NCBI RefSeq assembly: GCF_037325665.1
Contig: NC_090251.1
Span: forward strand, 18,137,210-18,201,209
Direction of reading: 5' to 3'
Length of the DNA: 64,000 nt
DNA from: Littorina saxatilis
Taxonomy: Eukaryota; Mollusca; Gastropoda; Littorinimorpha; Littorinidae
The notes under the pieces: model-generated
The model's input: the letters and a program-made list of their open reading frames with translations, nothing else
Databases searched by the model: none
Told to the model about the DNA's origin: nothing
Translations under genes and position numbers: made by a program
Shown here: piece after piece, positions 10,742 to 22,779 of the stretch
Numbering within the stretch: position 1 is the stretch's first letter
How the letters are laid out: the number at the start of each line of letters is the position of its first letter

Positions 10742-13700
10742 ATGGGGACAGTCTATGCCAAGGTTGTTGAAGATTTTGATATTTTTGTCATTTCTTGCGG
10801 TGATTGAATGTAGCAAACAACGTAATAATGCTTGAAAATGTTGTTTGATATAATCAACGAGTGCAAAGTTGAATCGACTGTTTGTGACCGCAAAAGGGCT
10901 TTTCTGTTGCGGCGATCGAGTCGCTGTGTAACGTCTCTCCATCGCGGTGTGTGTCACTGTGTGTGTTCTGAAGTGAAAGTCAAGCATGTGTCTGTGTGTG
11001 GGGTTTTGAGTGCGGAGTGTGCGCCTGTACCTATGTGTGTGAAGGGGGCAGGCAGGTTTCTCGCCTTATTTTTTAACGCCAGTACTTTTAGTCTTTTGTG
11101 TCAATGCACTCTGAAACATATCTTGAAGTTGAACACCTTAACTTCACCTCACAGCTTTAGCAAGAAACGGGGTGGTGCATGAGTGATAACTTTTGATCAG
11201 TTATCATATTTCCAGTGAGTACACATGTGTAAAACTGAATGCCTTCGTATGTCGCAGGTTGTATTTGTGGTTATGTTGAACTTTAGCGTTGTATGTATAC
11301 AGGAACGGTTTAATTTCTACTGCAATCTAAGAATAGATCTAAATTTACAGAACCTGCTCTAGCAGTAGCAGTTGTAAGCATAAAAAGTCACTTGACATAC
11401 CATTGAAGTAACATAATTTACTGTACAGATGCCTTTCATTTGCAGGGGGGTTTAGAATTTAAAAAAAATTGGCAGATGAATTACGGAAGGGAGACAAGTA
11501 TGTTAATACTTTGTATGCGTTTTCTCTACAGGGAGACAACCATGGCAGTCATTTTCCTCAATCAAATAACCAAATTGATTAATTATGCTTAATTTTGGTG
11601 CTCAATCTGTCAATTATTTTCAGGAGTAATATTTTTGTTTGATTAAAGCGACACATAAAAAATAAGTCTATAAATTATAATGCCACTGGATTGTGAGCTC
11701 TGAATTTACAACACTGAAATTCAACATTACCGTGTTTGTTTAACTTTGTACATATTCTTTGTGATTTTTATAGTTTGTTTGCTATTCCAGGCACCTGAAC
11801 CTGCAACTGTAAATAATCCACCACAAGAAGGTCCTGATGACATTGACTTTGAACATATTCCAGTGAGTTCTTGGTTTAGTCATCTATTTTTATTTTTCAG
11901 TTATAATCTCTTTGTTTAATGACTGTCCAGAGTTAATTGTCTTCTTTGTCATACAAATACTCTGACTCTAGATTCTTGAAAATACGTACTGTAACCAGAA
12001 CAATGATTCAAACTCATAGTGAATTATCTTTTATTTTTACACATCCATACATCACATGTACAAGTATGTGGAAAATGTACACCTTAATTTTGCTTGGACA
12101 GCATAATCCTAAAGGAAAAATAAACACACATAAAACCTGTACATAAAATAATTACAAACTGGTCCAAAGAATACTTCTAAAGATACAAGTTGACAAAGGC
12201 GGCATTGTGTGCTTCAGGTCAAGGTTGAGAGAGTGGTTGTGGAGGGAGTTGGACGTACCAAGGATGACGTCATCATCAAGGAAGTACGGCCTCTTCTTAA
12301 AGCAGAGACTTTTCAGGAGGTAAGCATCAATAGACAAATTCCGAAAATAATTGTGGGTTTGTATTGGTTGTGGGGGAGGGGCCTTAGTTTGCAAACATTG
12401 GAGGGGCCAATCATTAACAAGTGGTGTGTCGGAAGCACGTGTGTTTCAATGTGTTTCTGGCACACCCCCTCGGCAGCAGAGGGGGTCGGTTTTAGGAGGG
12501 GTCGTTATGGGAGGTTCCACTGTAATATAATAATTCTAGAGCACATGAATCCAAGGTTACTGTGAAGCCTTGCTCAGAGCGCTTCACAATCATTGGGAAA
12601 AATTCACACAAAAAACATATCATTGTTTACATCTCAATCACACAATTATAAATTATAACACATTGCACTATAATACATTATAAACACACAAACACACACA
12701 CTTGTGTGCGCAAAACACAACACATTGTTGCCATTCTCATGCATGTTTATTAAATCTTGACACCATTTGTTTTGCTTTTCAAATGAACAGATGGTCCAGA
12801 AGAGCCATGAAGTCAAACAGCGCATGGAGAAACTGGGACTCTTTAAGAGAGTGGGCATCTTCATCGACACAGCCAAAGGTATGAATACAGTGGAACCCCC
12901 CTTTTGACCTCAACAAATCTGAGAAAATCAGGTCTTAAAACGGAGGAGGTCTTAAATTGGGGTAAATCTACAGAGGTTGTGAACAAAAGGTCTGAGAAAA
13001 CAGGGTCTTAAAAAGGAGGGAGTCTTAAAATGGGGTAAATCTACAGAGGTTATGAACAAAAAGTCTGAGAAAACAGGGTCTTAAAAGGGAGGGAGTCTTA
13101 AATTGGGGTAAATCTACAGAGGTTGTGAACAAAAAGTCTGAGAAAACAGGGTCTTAAAAAGGAGGGAGTCTTAAAATGGGGTAAATCTACAGAGGTTATG
13201 AACAAAAAGTCTGAGAAAACAGGGTCTTAAAAAGGAGGGAGTCTTAAAATGGGGGGTCTTGAAAGGGGGTTCCACTGTAGCAGAAACACATTTTTGCTTG
13301 TGAATGTGAGCTAGACCAGATAACAGATTTTAAATGCTAGAAAGGGTTTGATTGGAATGTGTTCGAAGTAAGGTGACGCGTAAACGCTGAAGATTTTAGC
13401 CCATTTCCCCCAGTGGTATAGAAAGAAACTCTTGTCAATTTCAAACTTGAAAAAACTCGTAGCAAAGTAACTACTGCAAATTTTCCGTAATTATAGAAGC
13501 TCAAACATAGCAGGAAGCTAGTACAAATGGAAAAAGTTATGTGTAGCAGTGTGTAAAGCGGGTAGGATCTACATACGGGAGCTCGAGCGGGCGGTATTGG
13601 GCACTTGGGAGGGGGGGGGGGGGGGGGGGGGGGGGTAAGAATGTTAAGTGTAGATGATGCTTAACTCCTTAACTTGTTTGAAGATGCTGATGGTGCTTTT

Positions 13701-16700
13701 TTGTGCAGACTCAGCCAATAAGGACAGCTACGAAATAACGTTCGAAGTGCGAGAGTTCAGGCCGATTTCTGGGGGAATGAACACACTGATAGGCAACAAT
13801 GACGCCAGTCTGGTGAGAATGTGATACTTCTTTATGTTGTGGCTATAATTATCAGGGTTTTTTCTGCATGCACTCTAGTCTTCTTTCGTTTTGTTTATTA
13901 TTGTCCAGATATTATGTGGCATCTGACAGCTTTTAAAGAGGGCTACATTTATAGGTTACCGGTGACTAAAAGTTCATTTCAACTGTTCAGTCCAATTTTG
14001 CAAAATCTTTTATTCAGGTCAGTGAAGCACACAAGGAAAACAGTTCTGCAATGAAATATATCTTTGCATCTTCACAATTGTCATTGAGAATCTATTCTCC
14101 AAACCTTCTGCTTATTGTTAGTCTTTTCTTCTCTTATGTTTTCTGTTCCTGTCTTTTTCTGTGTGTGGTTTCAATAACCAGTGCTTATGTTGTTCAAACA
14201 ACTTGATGCTAATTTTTGATTTTTCTCTTCCTTTGCAGCTGTTTGGTGTCAAATTGCCCAATGTCTTGGGACGGGGGGAGAAGGTGAATGGGGAATATAC
14301 GCATGGCACAAAACAAACCAGAGGTTACTCTGTCATGATGAGCAAGCCTCTCAATGCTAATCCAGAAATCTTGTGAGTTTGAAGTGTGTGTTTGCGTGTG
14401 CATGCGCATAGAGGGAAGGGGCAGGTTTGGATGAGTTGTTTTACAATATTTATGCAAAACGTTTTAAAAGAATGTTCATCGTGTGTGTGACTGTCTTTCT
14501 GTTGTCTGTCTTTCTTTCTGTCTGTCTCTCTGTCTGTAGGTCTGTCCCTTCGTTTGTTTGCATGTGATAGACCGTACATTTTTAATATCATGTCTTTTAA
14601 GTATGGTTGGATGTGCTTTCATTTCTGTCATTGTGGTTGCAGGTTTTCTCACTTTTCTTTCGTATGGAAATGGAATAAAACAATTCCTTTGTGTGTTTCT
14701 AGGCTTTCTGGAGGCATTTACCAGTTCCACGGCTCCTACCCCTGGAGTGGATACAAAGAAACAGACAGAGGGCTGGACATCGATCTGACTGTGAGTTAAG
14801 CGTTTGCGTGCATCTGTGTGTGTGTGTGTATGTGCATTCGCGTGAGAGAGAGAGAGAGTGTGTGTGTGTGTGCGTGCGTGCATTCATGGGTTAGAGATAG
14901 AGAGAAAGGGAGTTTGAATTTGTGTTTGTGTGTTCTCTCTTACATATGTCTGTGTGGCTATGCATTCATGCATGTAGTGTGTGTGTGTCTGATGGGGAAA
15001 CCTGTGCTTGATATCCTCTACAAAACAGCCCATTAGAACGCTTTTAAATACTTGTATGTCCTTACAGAGACGCTCACAACTGTCTCCATGAGAAAAAGTT
15101 CTTTATTCACACTTAAAAGTCTTCATAAATACTGTCCACAAAAATACCCTGCACTATCTAAATGTATGCTTGTCAGAACATCTCAGGGCACTAAAACTGT
15201 CAATTGCGTCACTTTGTGTTGCACAGTTCCCATCAGTCCTGGGCATGCACTCGCTGCGGTGGGATGGCGTGTGGCGAGATCTCCGATCCTTGTCCAGAAC
15301 AACGTCCTTTGCTGTGCGAGAGCAGGCTGGACACTCCCTCAAATCTAGTCTCAAGGTGTGTAAGAACCTCTTTGATCACTACATAAATGTCTGCAGGTAT
15401 ACGATGGACCTCCAAAAGTCTGAGAAAATCAGGTCTTAAAAAGGAGGGGATGTTAAAATGGGGGCAAATTTACAGAGGTTATTTACAGAAAATCAGAGAG
15501 TCGAAAGAAAGTCTTGATTCGGGTGGTCTGGATGGTGTATAAGTGGGTTGTCCTTAGATAATGGAGTATAGTTACCTGAGGGATTTTTGAAAGTCTACCT
15601 GTAAGAAATTTAAGTATTTGCAAGTGGACGGGGAGGGGGGGGAGGGGGGGGAGGGGGGGAGTGTCCGTTAAGAAAGTAAATTATTTGACAATGCCACTCT
15701 CACAGTTACAAATAGCACAGTATGTCACTATTGCTACCAAAAGGCAGCGACATGCATCTCTCAGCTGAGGGTTAACCAGTGTACAATGAAATCTTTGCAG
15801 GTTTTAATGTCTTTTGAATTGCAAGAAGGTCATGTGGTTTTTTCTTTGCTTAATCATGTGTGATAGTAACACCAGAATGTAATGGCTGTGTAATTGACCG
15901 TGGCTTTGTAATGTGCAGCATGTGTTTGTGAGAGACATGAGAGACGACGGCATTCTGCCTTCCAGTGGATCACTGCTGAGATTAACACAGGTAGGTGATA
16001 ATGTTGACGTCTCCATTGCTAACAACAAGACACAGATAAAGACAGTATTCTGTTGTCAGATGAACTGTCAAGCACCCTGTGGGCGCTCAGTAAATAGCAA
16101 ACACCCTCCTCCTACTTTGGGTGAAAAACTGTGATAATACAGTCCAACCTGAGTATAACCACCACCCAGGGGACAGACCAACAGTGGTCATTTTAGACAG
16201 GTGGTCGCTATGGACAGGTGAATTATTCAGAGAAGAATCTCATCAGAGTTTCTTTGAGGTAGACACGTGTAGTGCAGGTGGTCATTATCAAGAAGTGGTC
16301 GCCAGGACAGGTGCCACTATAGCTGGTAAGCGCCCACTTTGGATCACCAGAATTGTGGGATATGTGAATGCAACAAGGAACAGGCAGATGACAGTGGTGT
16401 AGCATTGTAGAGGCCCAGGTTTCTCACTTTGAGGGATTTTAATGAAAACGAGTGAACAGACTGGTGTTTGAGCCGGGGTAGCTCAGTTGTCACTGGACTT
16501 GTGATCTTAAGGTCGCAGGTTCGAATCCCGGCAGGGACGGACACGGGTCAACTTTATGTTCAGACTCAGAGACGGTATCCATGTCCCACCCCCGTGTCAC
16601 CACAGTGGCACGTAAAAGACCTTGGTCATTCTGCCATAAGTGCAGGTGGTTGATTACACCTAAACACGCAGACACCTGGGTAGCGCGACTCCATTGCTGC

Positions 16701-17798
16701 TAGCTTTCCACTGGGAGGAAGCGACCCGAATTTCCCAGCATTGAAATAATAAAGTAAATGAAATGAAAACGCTGTGTCCATTACTTCAGATGTTCCATTT
16801 TGGAAGGGAAGTAAAGGAATGACACAGTGGTGTTCTCAAGCCTCAGTTTTTGGTCATTGACTCATACTTTTTGTTTTAATCTGATGCATTGTTCTGATCC
16901 CTGGCTTATCGAGTGTCCCATAGTTTTGACGTTTAGTAAGCGACCTTGACCATTTATTGGTTACAAGGTGCTACTCAGTCGGATACTCATAAGTAGGGTA
17001 ACTCCTTATAGTTAAATTGAGGTGATGTATTCTTAGAAATAGTCATTTTACTCGTAAAAAATACATTTGTTCATAGCCTATGGACCTATAGATACATATT
17101 TTTGGTCCAAGTAAAACTGGACCTATTGTCCTCTCAGTCTGGGAACAACACTGATGACATTTTGCTTGGTGTTACGTTACGCTGTCAATATTTTGTTTTG
17201 TGTTTGACAGGAATATGCTGGTCTGGGAGGGAATGTGGAATTCTCCAAACAAGAGCTGGAACTACAGTTCAACAAATCTCTTTTTTGGGACACGGTAAGT
17301 GTCACTGTGTTTAGCAGCCTTCGTATTTTGATGAAGATCTATTGCCTTGGTTTGCGTGTTGATTCATGGCAGTACGTTTCTTAACATAGAGCGTGTATTG
17401 TACGTAGATCTATTGACAGACAAGCTTGTGGTGGTGGAGGGGAAACATCACAATTATTCTGCTGTATTTCTTGTTAACTTTTGTGATTCAGGTATCGTGA
17501 CCGAAGTAAACCTGTCATAAAAGGACCCTGGCAGCTGACATGTTTTGCTGATCAAACGATGTCCTTTCCATCACAGGTACCCCTGTATATTAGTAAGTCA
17601 ATGTATGGTGCATCTTGTGTGATTCAGGTTGTTCAGCTATCATTGGCCGGAGGAGTGATGCGACCACTGCACAAAAAGGACGACATTCGAATCAACGACC
17701 GTTTCTTCCTCGGGGGGCCTCTCACGCTACGAGGCTTTAGCTTGAAAGGAGTGGGACCACACAGTGATGGTAGGTGTGGTTTTTGTAGTGCTTGGGCC

Positions 17799-17887
<89 letters not shown>

Positions 17888-20385
17888 TAAATAAGGGTAT
17901 GTTATTACTTTGACCATTTGCATTAGATTTTGCATATTATTTGCATTATACTTGTGATATTGCACCCAGTGGCAGCTCCGTATTATGTACTTGGGTGGGT
18001 CAGTGTTTCAACCCAGCAGTTGCATGTCTGTCTGTCTGTTTATCAGTTTGACGCCAGATATATCACATGTAAGAATATGTTTTTTTGAGTTGCTGCATGT
18101 TTGTCAGAAGCAGCCATATTAAAACTGTTTTTATGTGTCTGAGTTTTACTGAGGCAGTTGCATGTTTTCTACCTTGTTCTACCATTTTACACTGGCTATA
18201 TTTCTTTTTTGCTGTGTTTGCTTCTTTTTTTTCTTTGTTTTTTCTGTTTTTTTCATTTGTTGCATGTTGATTTCAATTGATGAATGTGATGTTTTACACC
18301 CCACAGGAACTGTATCACAACTGCTTTGACATGGTGAGTTTCCCAAAGGCATTTGCATGTTGCCTCTTTTGTTTTCAACTTTTGTGTCGCTGGATGTGTT
18401 GCATGTTACGACTGATGTCGACCTTGTCACACCTAAAGATCATCCGGCAGGTAACGCGCTGGGTGCAGAGGCCTACTGGATGTGTGCAGCTCATATCTAC
18501 ACCCCCCTCCCCTTCAGGCCGGGCAAGGGGGGCTTCGGGGATCTCTTCCGCACACACTTCTTCGTCAATGGTGGCAACCTGGGAAACATCAATTTCAGTG
18601 AGTTGATTTTCATCGCTAATTATTGGCTCAGTAATGCTTGCTTGATTGCTTGCCTGCAGCCGCTGTAGCAGGTCCTGCCTATCTGGCATAGGTCTTATTA
18701 GCCACCTGCATGCTTGAATCAGACAAGGACATCCTTTATAAATCTTGGTTCACCAAATCAAGCCAAGAATGCTTGCTACAGTGGCACATTACATATACCT
18801 GTAACACGAGAACCCTTTGATGAAAGGGACACCACTAAATAAAGGATCTCTTTTTGTCTAAGAAAAGCAGCCATAGTGTTGCTGTTATTGGATGACACCT
18901 GCACGGAAGGGAGATTGTTGCAATTGATCCTGTGGGAGAGTCCTGTTATGGTCTACAAAATAAATGAAGTATTTTTGTGGTTCCCCCTACTGACCCTTTT
19001 TTGACTCACATGCGAAGCAAAAGTGAGTCTATGTACTCACCCGAGTCGTCCGTCCGTCCGTCCGTCCCGGCGTCCGTCCGTCCGTCCGGAAAACTTTAAC
19101 GTTGGATATTTCTTGGACACTATTCAGTCTATCAGTACCAAATTTGGCAAGATGGTGTATGATGACAAGGCCCCAAAAAACATACATAGCATCTTGACCT
19201 TGCTTCAAGGTCAAGGTCGCAGGGGCCATAAATGTTGTCTAAAAAACAGCAAAAACTTTAACGTTGGATATTTCTTGGACACTATTCAGTCTATCAGTAC
19301 CAAATTTGGCAAGATGGTGTATGATGACAAGGCCCCAAAAAACATACATAGCATCTTGACCTTGCTTCAAGGTCAAGCGCAGGGGCCATAAATGTTGTCT
19401 AAAAAACAGCTATTTTTCACATTTTTCCCATTTTCTCTGAAGTTTTTGAGATTTAATACCTCACCTATATTTGATATATAGGGCAAAGTAAGCCCCATCT
19501 TTTGATACCAGTTTGGTTTACCTTGCTTCAAGGTCAAGGTCACAGGAGCTCTTCAAAGTTGGATTGTATACATATTTTGAAGTGACCTTGACCCTGAACT
19601 ATGGAAGATAACTGTTTCAAACTTAAAAATTATGTGGGGCACATGTTATGCTTTCATCATGAGACACATTTGGTCACATATGATCAAGGTCAAGGTCACT
19701 TTGACCCTTATGAAATGTGACCAAAATAAGGTAGTGAACCACTAAAAGTGACCATATCTCATGGTAGAAAGAGCCAATAAGCACCATTGTACTTCCTATG
19801 TCTTGAATTAACAGCTTTGTGTTGCATGACCTTGGATGACCTTGACCTTGGGTCAAGGTCACATGTATTTTGGTAGGAAAAATGTGTAAAGCAGTTCTTA
19901 GTGTATGATGTCATTGCTAGGTTTAGCTGAAGGTCAAGGTCATGTAAAGGTCAAGGTCAAGCATGTGAGTCGTATGGGCTTTGCCCTTCTTGTTCTGTTT
20001 TCCTGTTCTGTTCCCTCCTTCTTCACAAACAAGTGACCTGATGATTGTTTGATTTGACGATTCAGATGACCTGCAAGGATCGCTGAAGGACATGGGCAAC
20101 GACATCCGCTGGGCATGCGGCTGGGGCATCGTGCTACGTATGGGTCGAGTGGCCAGGATGGAGCTCAACTACGTGGTACCCATGGCCGTCAAGCAGGGAG
20201 ACAGGTACACAGGGTGGGGGGAGGACCTGGGATGATGTGTGTGTGTGGTGGGGGGGGGGGGGGGGGGGGCAAGGGGAGGGGGATTTGGTACAGTTGAACC
20301 CCCCTTTTAAGACCTCCAAAACCTGAGAAATCAAGGTCTTAAAAAGGAGAGAGGGTCAATTTACAGAGGTTATAAACAGAACATC

Positions 20386-20418
<33 letters not shown>

Positions 20419-21138
20419 TCTTGAAAGGAGGAAAGTGTGAAATGAGGGGTTCTTACAAGCGGGGTTCCATTGAATAGTGAAATACATAAGGGAGGGGAAG
20501 AGTTCAATACTATTACTTATAAGGGGTCATTATGTTCATTGTGGATCAAGTGATGACTGTGTGAAGTACATGCGTGGTCAGTGGTTCGTGTATGTGTACT
20601 TCTCATGAAGAGTGCTCAAGTAGAATCAAAAGGGTCACGTGACAACAGGAACAGTTATCAAAAACTAAACAATTTTGTGTCGGTTTACTTTATTCTGTCA
20701 ATACAGGTACGTTTATTTTCATTGCTCATTTGTGCTGCTGCTAAACATTCAGAACTGATATTGGGTAGGTCCGTAGCTCAGCGGGTAGCCTGCAGGCCTT
20801 GTGTGGTGGGGTTCCAGGCCAGATGCAGTGGGGAATTTTTCTGAAAGTCTTAGTCAAGATTTATTTCAGACTTTAAGCAGACAGAATCATACTACCCCTA
20901 TGCGCAAGTTTCCAGGTAAAGTGTTGCGACTCAATTTGAAACATACAGATACCCTGCACACATGTGGTGTGGAATGTAGCTCTCATCATAAAGTGACCGA
21001 GATCTCAGAAACACAGAAGAAAACGAAAAAACTGAAATGTAAATATCTGTATAATGATCCTGATGTTTTTGTTGTTTTTGGTTTTTTTGCAGTGTCAATC
21101 CGGGTCTACAGTTTGGCATTGGACTTTCCTTCTTGTAG
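10742..21138 (+). CDS. SAMM50: SAM50 outer-membrane beta-barrel assembly protein, 14 exons
   Basis: The channel subunit of the mitochondrial sorting and assembly machinery, which folds beta-barrel proteins into the outer membrane and supports MICOS cristae contacts. Exons: 10742-10762, 11791-11862, 12218-12319, 12791-12878, 13709-13812, 14239-14372, 14703-14790, 15227-15355, 15919-15990, 17211-17294, 17628-17769, 18451-18597, 20066-20204, 21093-21138. They sum to 1368 bp, or 455 aa (human about 469). All introns are GT-AG and all phases agree. The start MGTVYAK resembles human MGTVHAR. A POTRA domain covers about residues 32-125 ([13 protein letters not shown]), then a BamA-type 16-strand barrel. 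The conserved RGF of loop 6 is at 333-335. The C-terminus QFGIGLSFL fits the beta-signal. The weakest junction is the exon 1 donor (GTTGTT). Introns are full of transposons. Confidence 0.95.
12888..13277. mobile_element. Tigger/mariner-like MITE with internal tandem repeats
   Basis: Starts TA-CAGTGGAACCCCCCTTTT and ends with the complement GGGGGTTCCACTG-TA, so the inverted ends sit inside a TA duplication as in Tc1/mariner/pogo elements. Inside, a unit of roughly 73 bp (containing GGTAAATCTACAGAGGTT) is repeated about four times. It lies in SAMM50 intron 4, nine bases after the exon 4 donor. No transposase. Confidence 0.75.
13612..13635. repeat. poly-G tract
   Basis: A run of about 24 G in SAMM50 intron 4, able to form G-quadruplexes and likely to be assembled imprecisely. 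Confidence 0.9.
15400..15530. mobile_element. Tigger-like MITE remnant
   Basis: Shares the body motifs CTGAGAAAATCAGGTCTTAA and TTACAGAGGTTAT with the TA-flanked MITEs elsewhere in the window, but the terminal repeats are degraded. It lies in SAMM50 intron 8. Confidence 0.55.
15629..15660. repeat. G-rich simple repeat
   Basis: Short GGGGGGGA repeats in SAMM50 intron 8. Confidence 0.8.
16139..16340. mobile_element. MITE-like inverted-repeat remnant
   Basis: Begins TACAGTCCAACCTGAGTATA. The body has repeated GGTGGTC / GTGGTCGCTATGGACAGGTG motifs resembling the CAGTG-ended MITEs. The right end is poorly defined. It lies in SAMM50 intron 9. Confidence 0.4.
16472..16766 (+). mobile_element. tRNA-derived SINE, full-length-looking copy
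   Basis: The 5' head looks like a tRNA: GCCGGGGTAGCTCAGTTG supplies an A box and GGTTCGAATCC a B box for RNA polymerase III. A body follows with CACCACAGTGGCACGTAAAA and GCTGCTAGCTTTCCACTGGG, ending in an AATAAAG/AAATGAAA tail. A second copy lies at 46420-46712. It is not a functional tRNA gene because the cloverleaf does not pair fully. Located in SAMM50 intron 9. Confidence 0.8.
17801..17886. repeat. (TG)n microsatellite
   Basis: An uninterrupted TG tract of about 84 bp starting some 30 bp after the SAMM50 exon 11 donor. Confidence 0.95.
19002..20000 (+). mobile_element. Non-autonomous element with TCAAGGTCA arrays
   Basis: Bounded by inverted GACTCACATG (19003) and CATGTGAGTC (19962-19971), the latter followed by GTATGGGCTTTGCCCTTCTT. 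Near the left end is a CCGT simple repeat. A block of about 163 bp is tandemly duplicated (about 19089-19251 and 19252-19411). AAGGTCAAGGTC motifs recur on both strands across the element. No coding frame. Located in SAMM50 intron 12. Confidence 0.65.
20251..20268. repeat. poly-G tract
   Basis: About 18 G next to a Tigger-like MITE in SAMM50 intron 13. Confidence 0.85.
20291..20472. mobile_element. Tigger-like MITE
   Basis: Left end TA-CAGTTGAACCCCCCTTTTAA; right end the complementary but mutated GCGGGGTTCCATTG. Contains the family motif TTACAGAGGTTATAAACAGA and an internal A-rich run at about 20386-20411. Located in SAMM50 intron 13. Confidence 0.7.
20766..20960 (+). mobile_element. Possible tRNA-headed SINE fragment
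   Basis: GTCCGTAGCTCAGCGGGTAG resembles a pol III A box and GGGGTTCCAGGCC a degenerate B box about 35 bp later. The body after it was not seen elsewhere in the window. Located in SAMM50 intron 13. Confidence 0.4.
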
Positions 21139-22770
21139 CATCATTAGACGTGTGCCCGTATTGTTGACGGAAGGACTCTCGGACCATGGCTTGACGCACT
21201 TTTACTTCTGGGATTCCATTGCTGGGGGGAACACCGACTGGAATGTGTTCTGGGTTTGCTTACCAGGTTTTTGAAGTACGTGCTGATGGCAGCGTCCTAC
21301 ACTTTGCAAACTTTCACTTTTTCTGAATGAAGGAGGTCGCCTTCCTTTGTGTTACTTTATGTAAAGTGTTTGACTCCTGCTAAATTTGGAGGTGGAAAAT
21401 AAAGATCTATGCACTGATTGTGTTGGTTCGTTGGTTGTAACATTTTTGTCCTGGCCGGGCATAACTCATGGAATGTGTATAAAGTCAGATGGTATTTCAG
21501 AGATATTTTTTGTGAGAAGCTAGATTTGATTTGATTTTTATCGGACAGGTTGTTGAAATCTCTTGGTGTCACACATTGCACTTAAACGGTTTTTTTAATC
21601 TACATGTACTTGTCTGGGTTTTTTTCTGCTGGTGTTTTGATTTGTGTCTTTCATGAATATTTCAGCAGGTTGTATTTTTATCACTGCCACATTCTCTTTT
21701 GACATTTCCTCAATTTAACCACAAACAAAAGTTGCGTCATTTCTGGCAGTGAACTTCCAGCAAGTTTTGTTTGGTTTTGGTTTTTGGGTCACACATAAAC
21801 AAAGTAATGCTGACAATATCATTAGAACTGACACATTAACAAAGTAATACTGAAAGTACCATTAGAACTAACATAAACAAAGTAATACTGATAGTATCAT
21901 TAGAACTTAACATTAAACTTGACTTCCTTCCCGTGCAAAGACTGACATGCACCACCGCATATCTGCCTTTTTATCCAAGCTTAAAGCCTGGATGGAGCTT
22001 AATGATGATGGAGTAGCTGGTCCTCACTGGAAGGAAAGAGCCTTTAAACATTCACACAAGTAAATAGCGAAGGGCAACAAGCCCCAAAACTGAATGTGAT
22101 TCAGCAATGCTGGTGAGCTTAAAACTCGATATTTAGCTGGACCAAGACATTTGTTGTGTATGTACATCTGGGTTATTTCTTTTGTTGCAATTCACCAGTC
22201 TTTTTATTCAACATTGAGAGGAGGAAAGTTACTCATTGCCACATATTATTTTCACTGAAGAGAATGGTTTTTGAAGCCTTCATGTTTTCAGTGACCAATA
22301 AAAAAAATTAAAAAATCGAATCACAATTTCATGTTTTCAAACATCATTATGTATTGCCTCTTGTAAATGACTTTTGTAAATATTTGTGAAAACTCGTGAC
22401 ATTTCACATTGTCACCAAAGTCTATAGTTTTTAAGAGCCAGTAGATGAAAATGGAAGAGGCTGTGTATTCGTAGTTTACCGTTTTGTTGACTAGGATTAT
22501 GTAGTTTGTGATGTGGGGTAGAATATTATATATCAAGCATTACTGCTAGTCTGAAGCAATCTGGAACATAGCTATAGTGCATTCCCTGATATCATTATAA
22601 TCAGAATTATTGAAGCCGAAGATGCAGACTATTTTTAAAGCTGTGATTATATGTGTGCGACCTTTTCATGACAGGAGAGAAAAATCGTTTGTTTGAGTGA
22701 ACTAGCGTACGTTTGTGTGGATTTATATGTTGCATGCTGTGCTGTCTGTGAATAAATGAATGGAGAAAGT
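21139..22770 (+). other. SAMM50 3' UTR and downstream flank
   Basis: Candidate AATAAA polyadenylation signals on + lie at 21398-21403, 22297-22302 and 22751-22756. The first is about 260 bp after the stop codon and would give a short 3' UTR. A 40-bp unit (AACAAAGTAATACTGA) is repeated three times at about 21795-21913. A 38-codon open frame at 21947-22063 has no recognised match. Confidence 0.5.
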
Positions 22771-22779
22771 TACACTTGT

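Noticed and set aside
15052-15439. Four overlapping frames around SAMM50 exon 8
   Set aside because: Shadows of the real exon in other frames or strands.
16472-16545. Functional tRNA gene (also heads at 33275-33343 and 40690-40758)
   Set aside because: A and B boxes are present but the cloverleaf does not pair fully, and SINE bodies follow directly.
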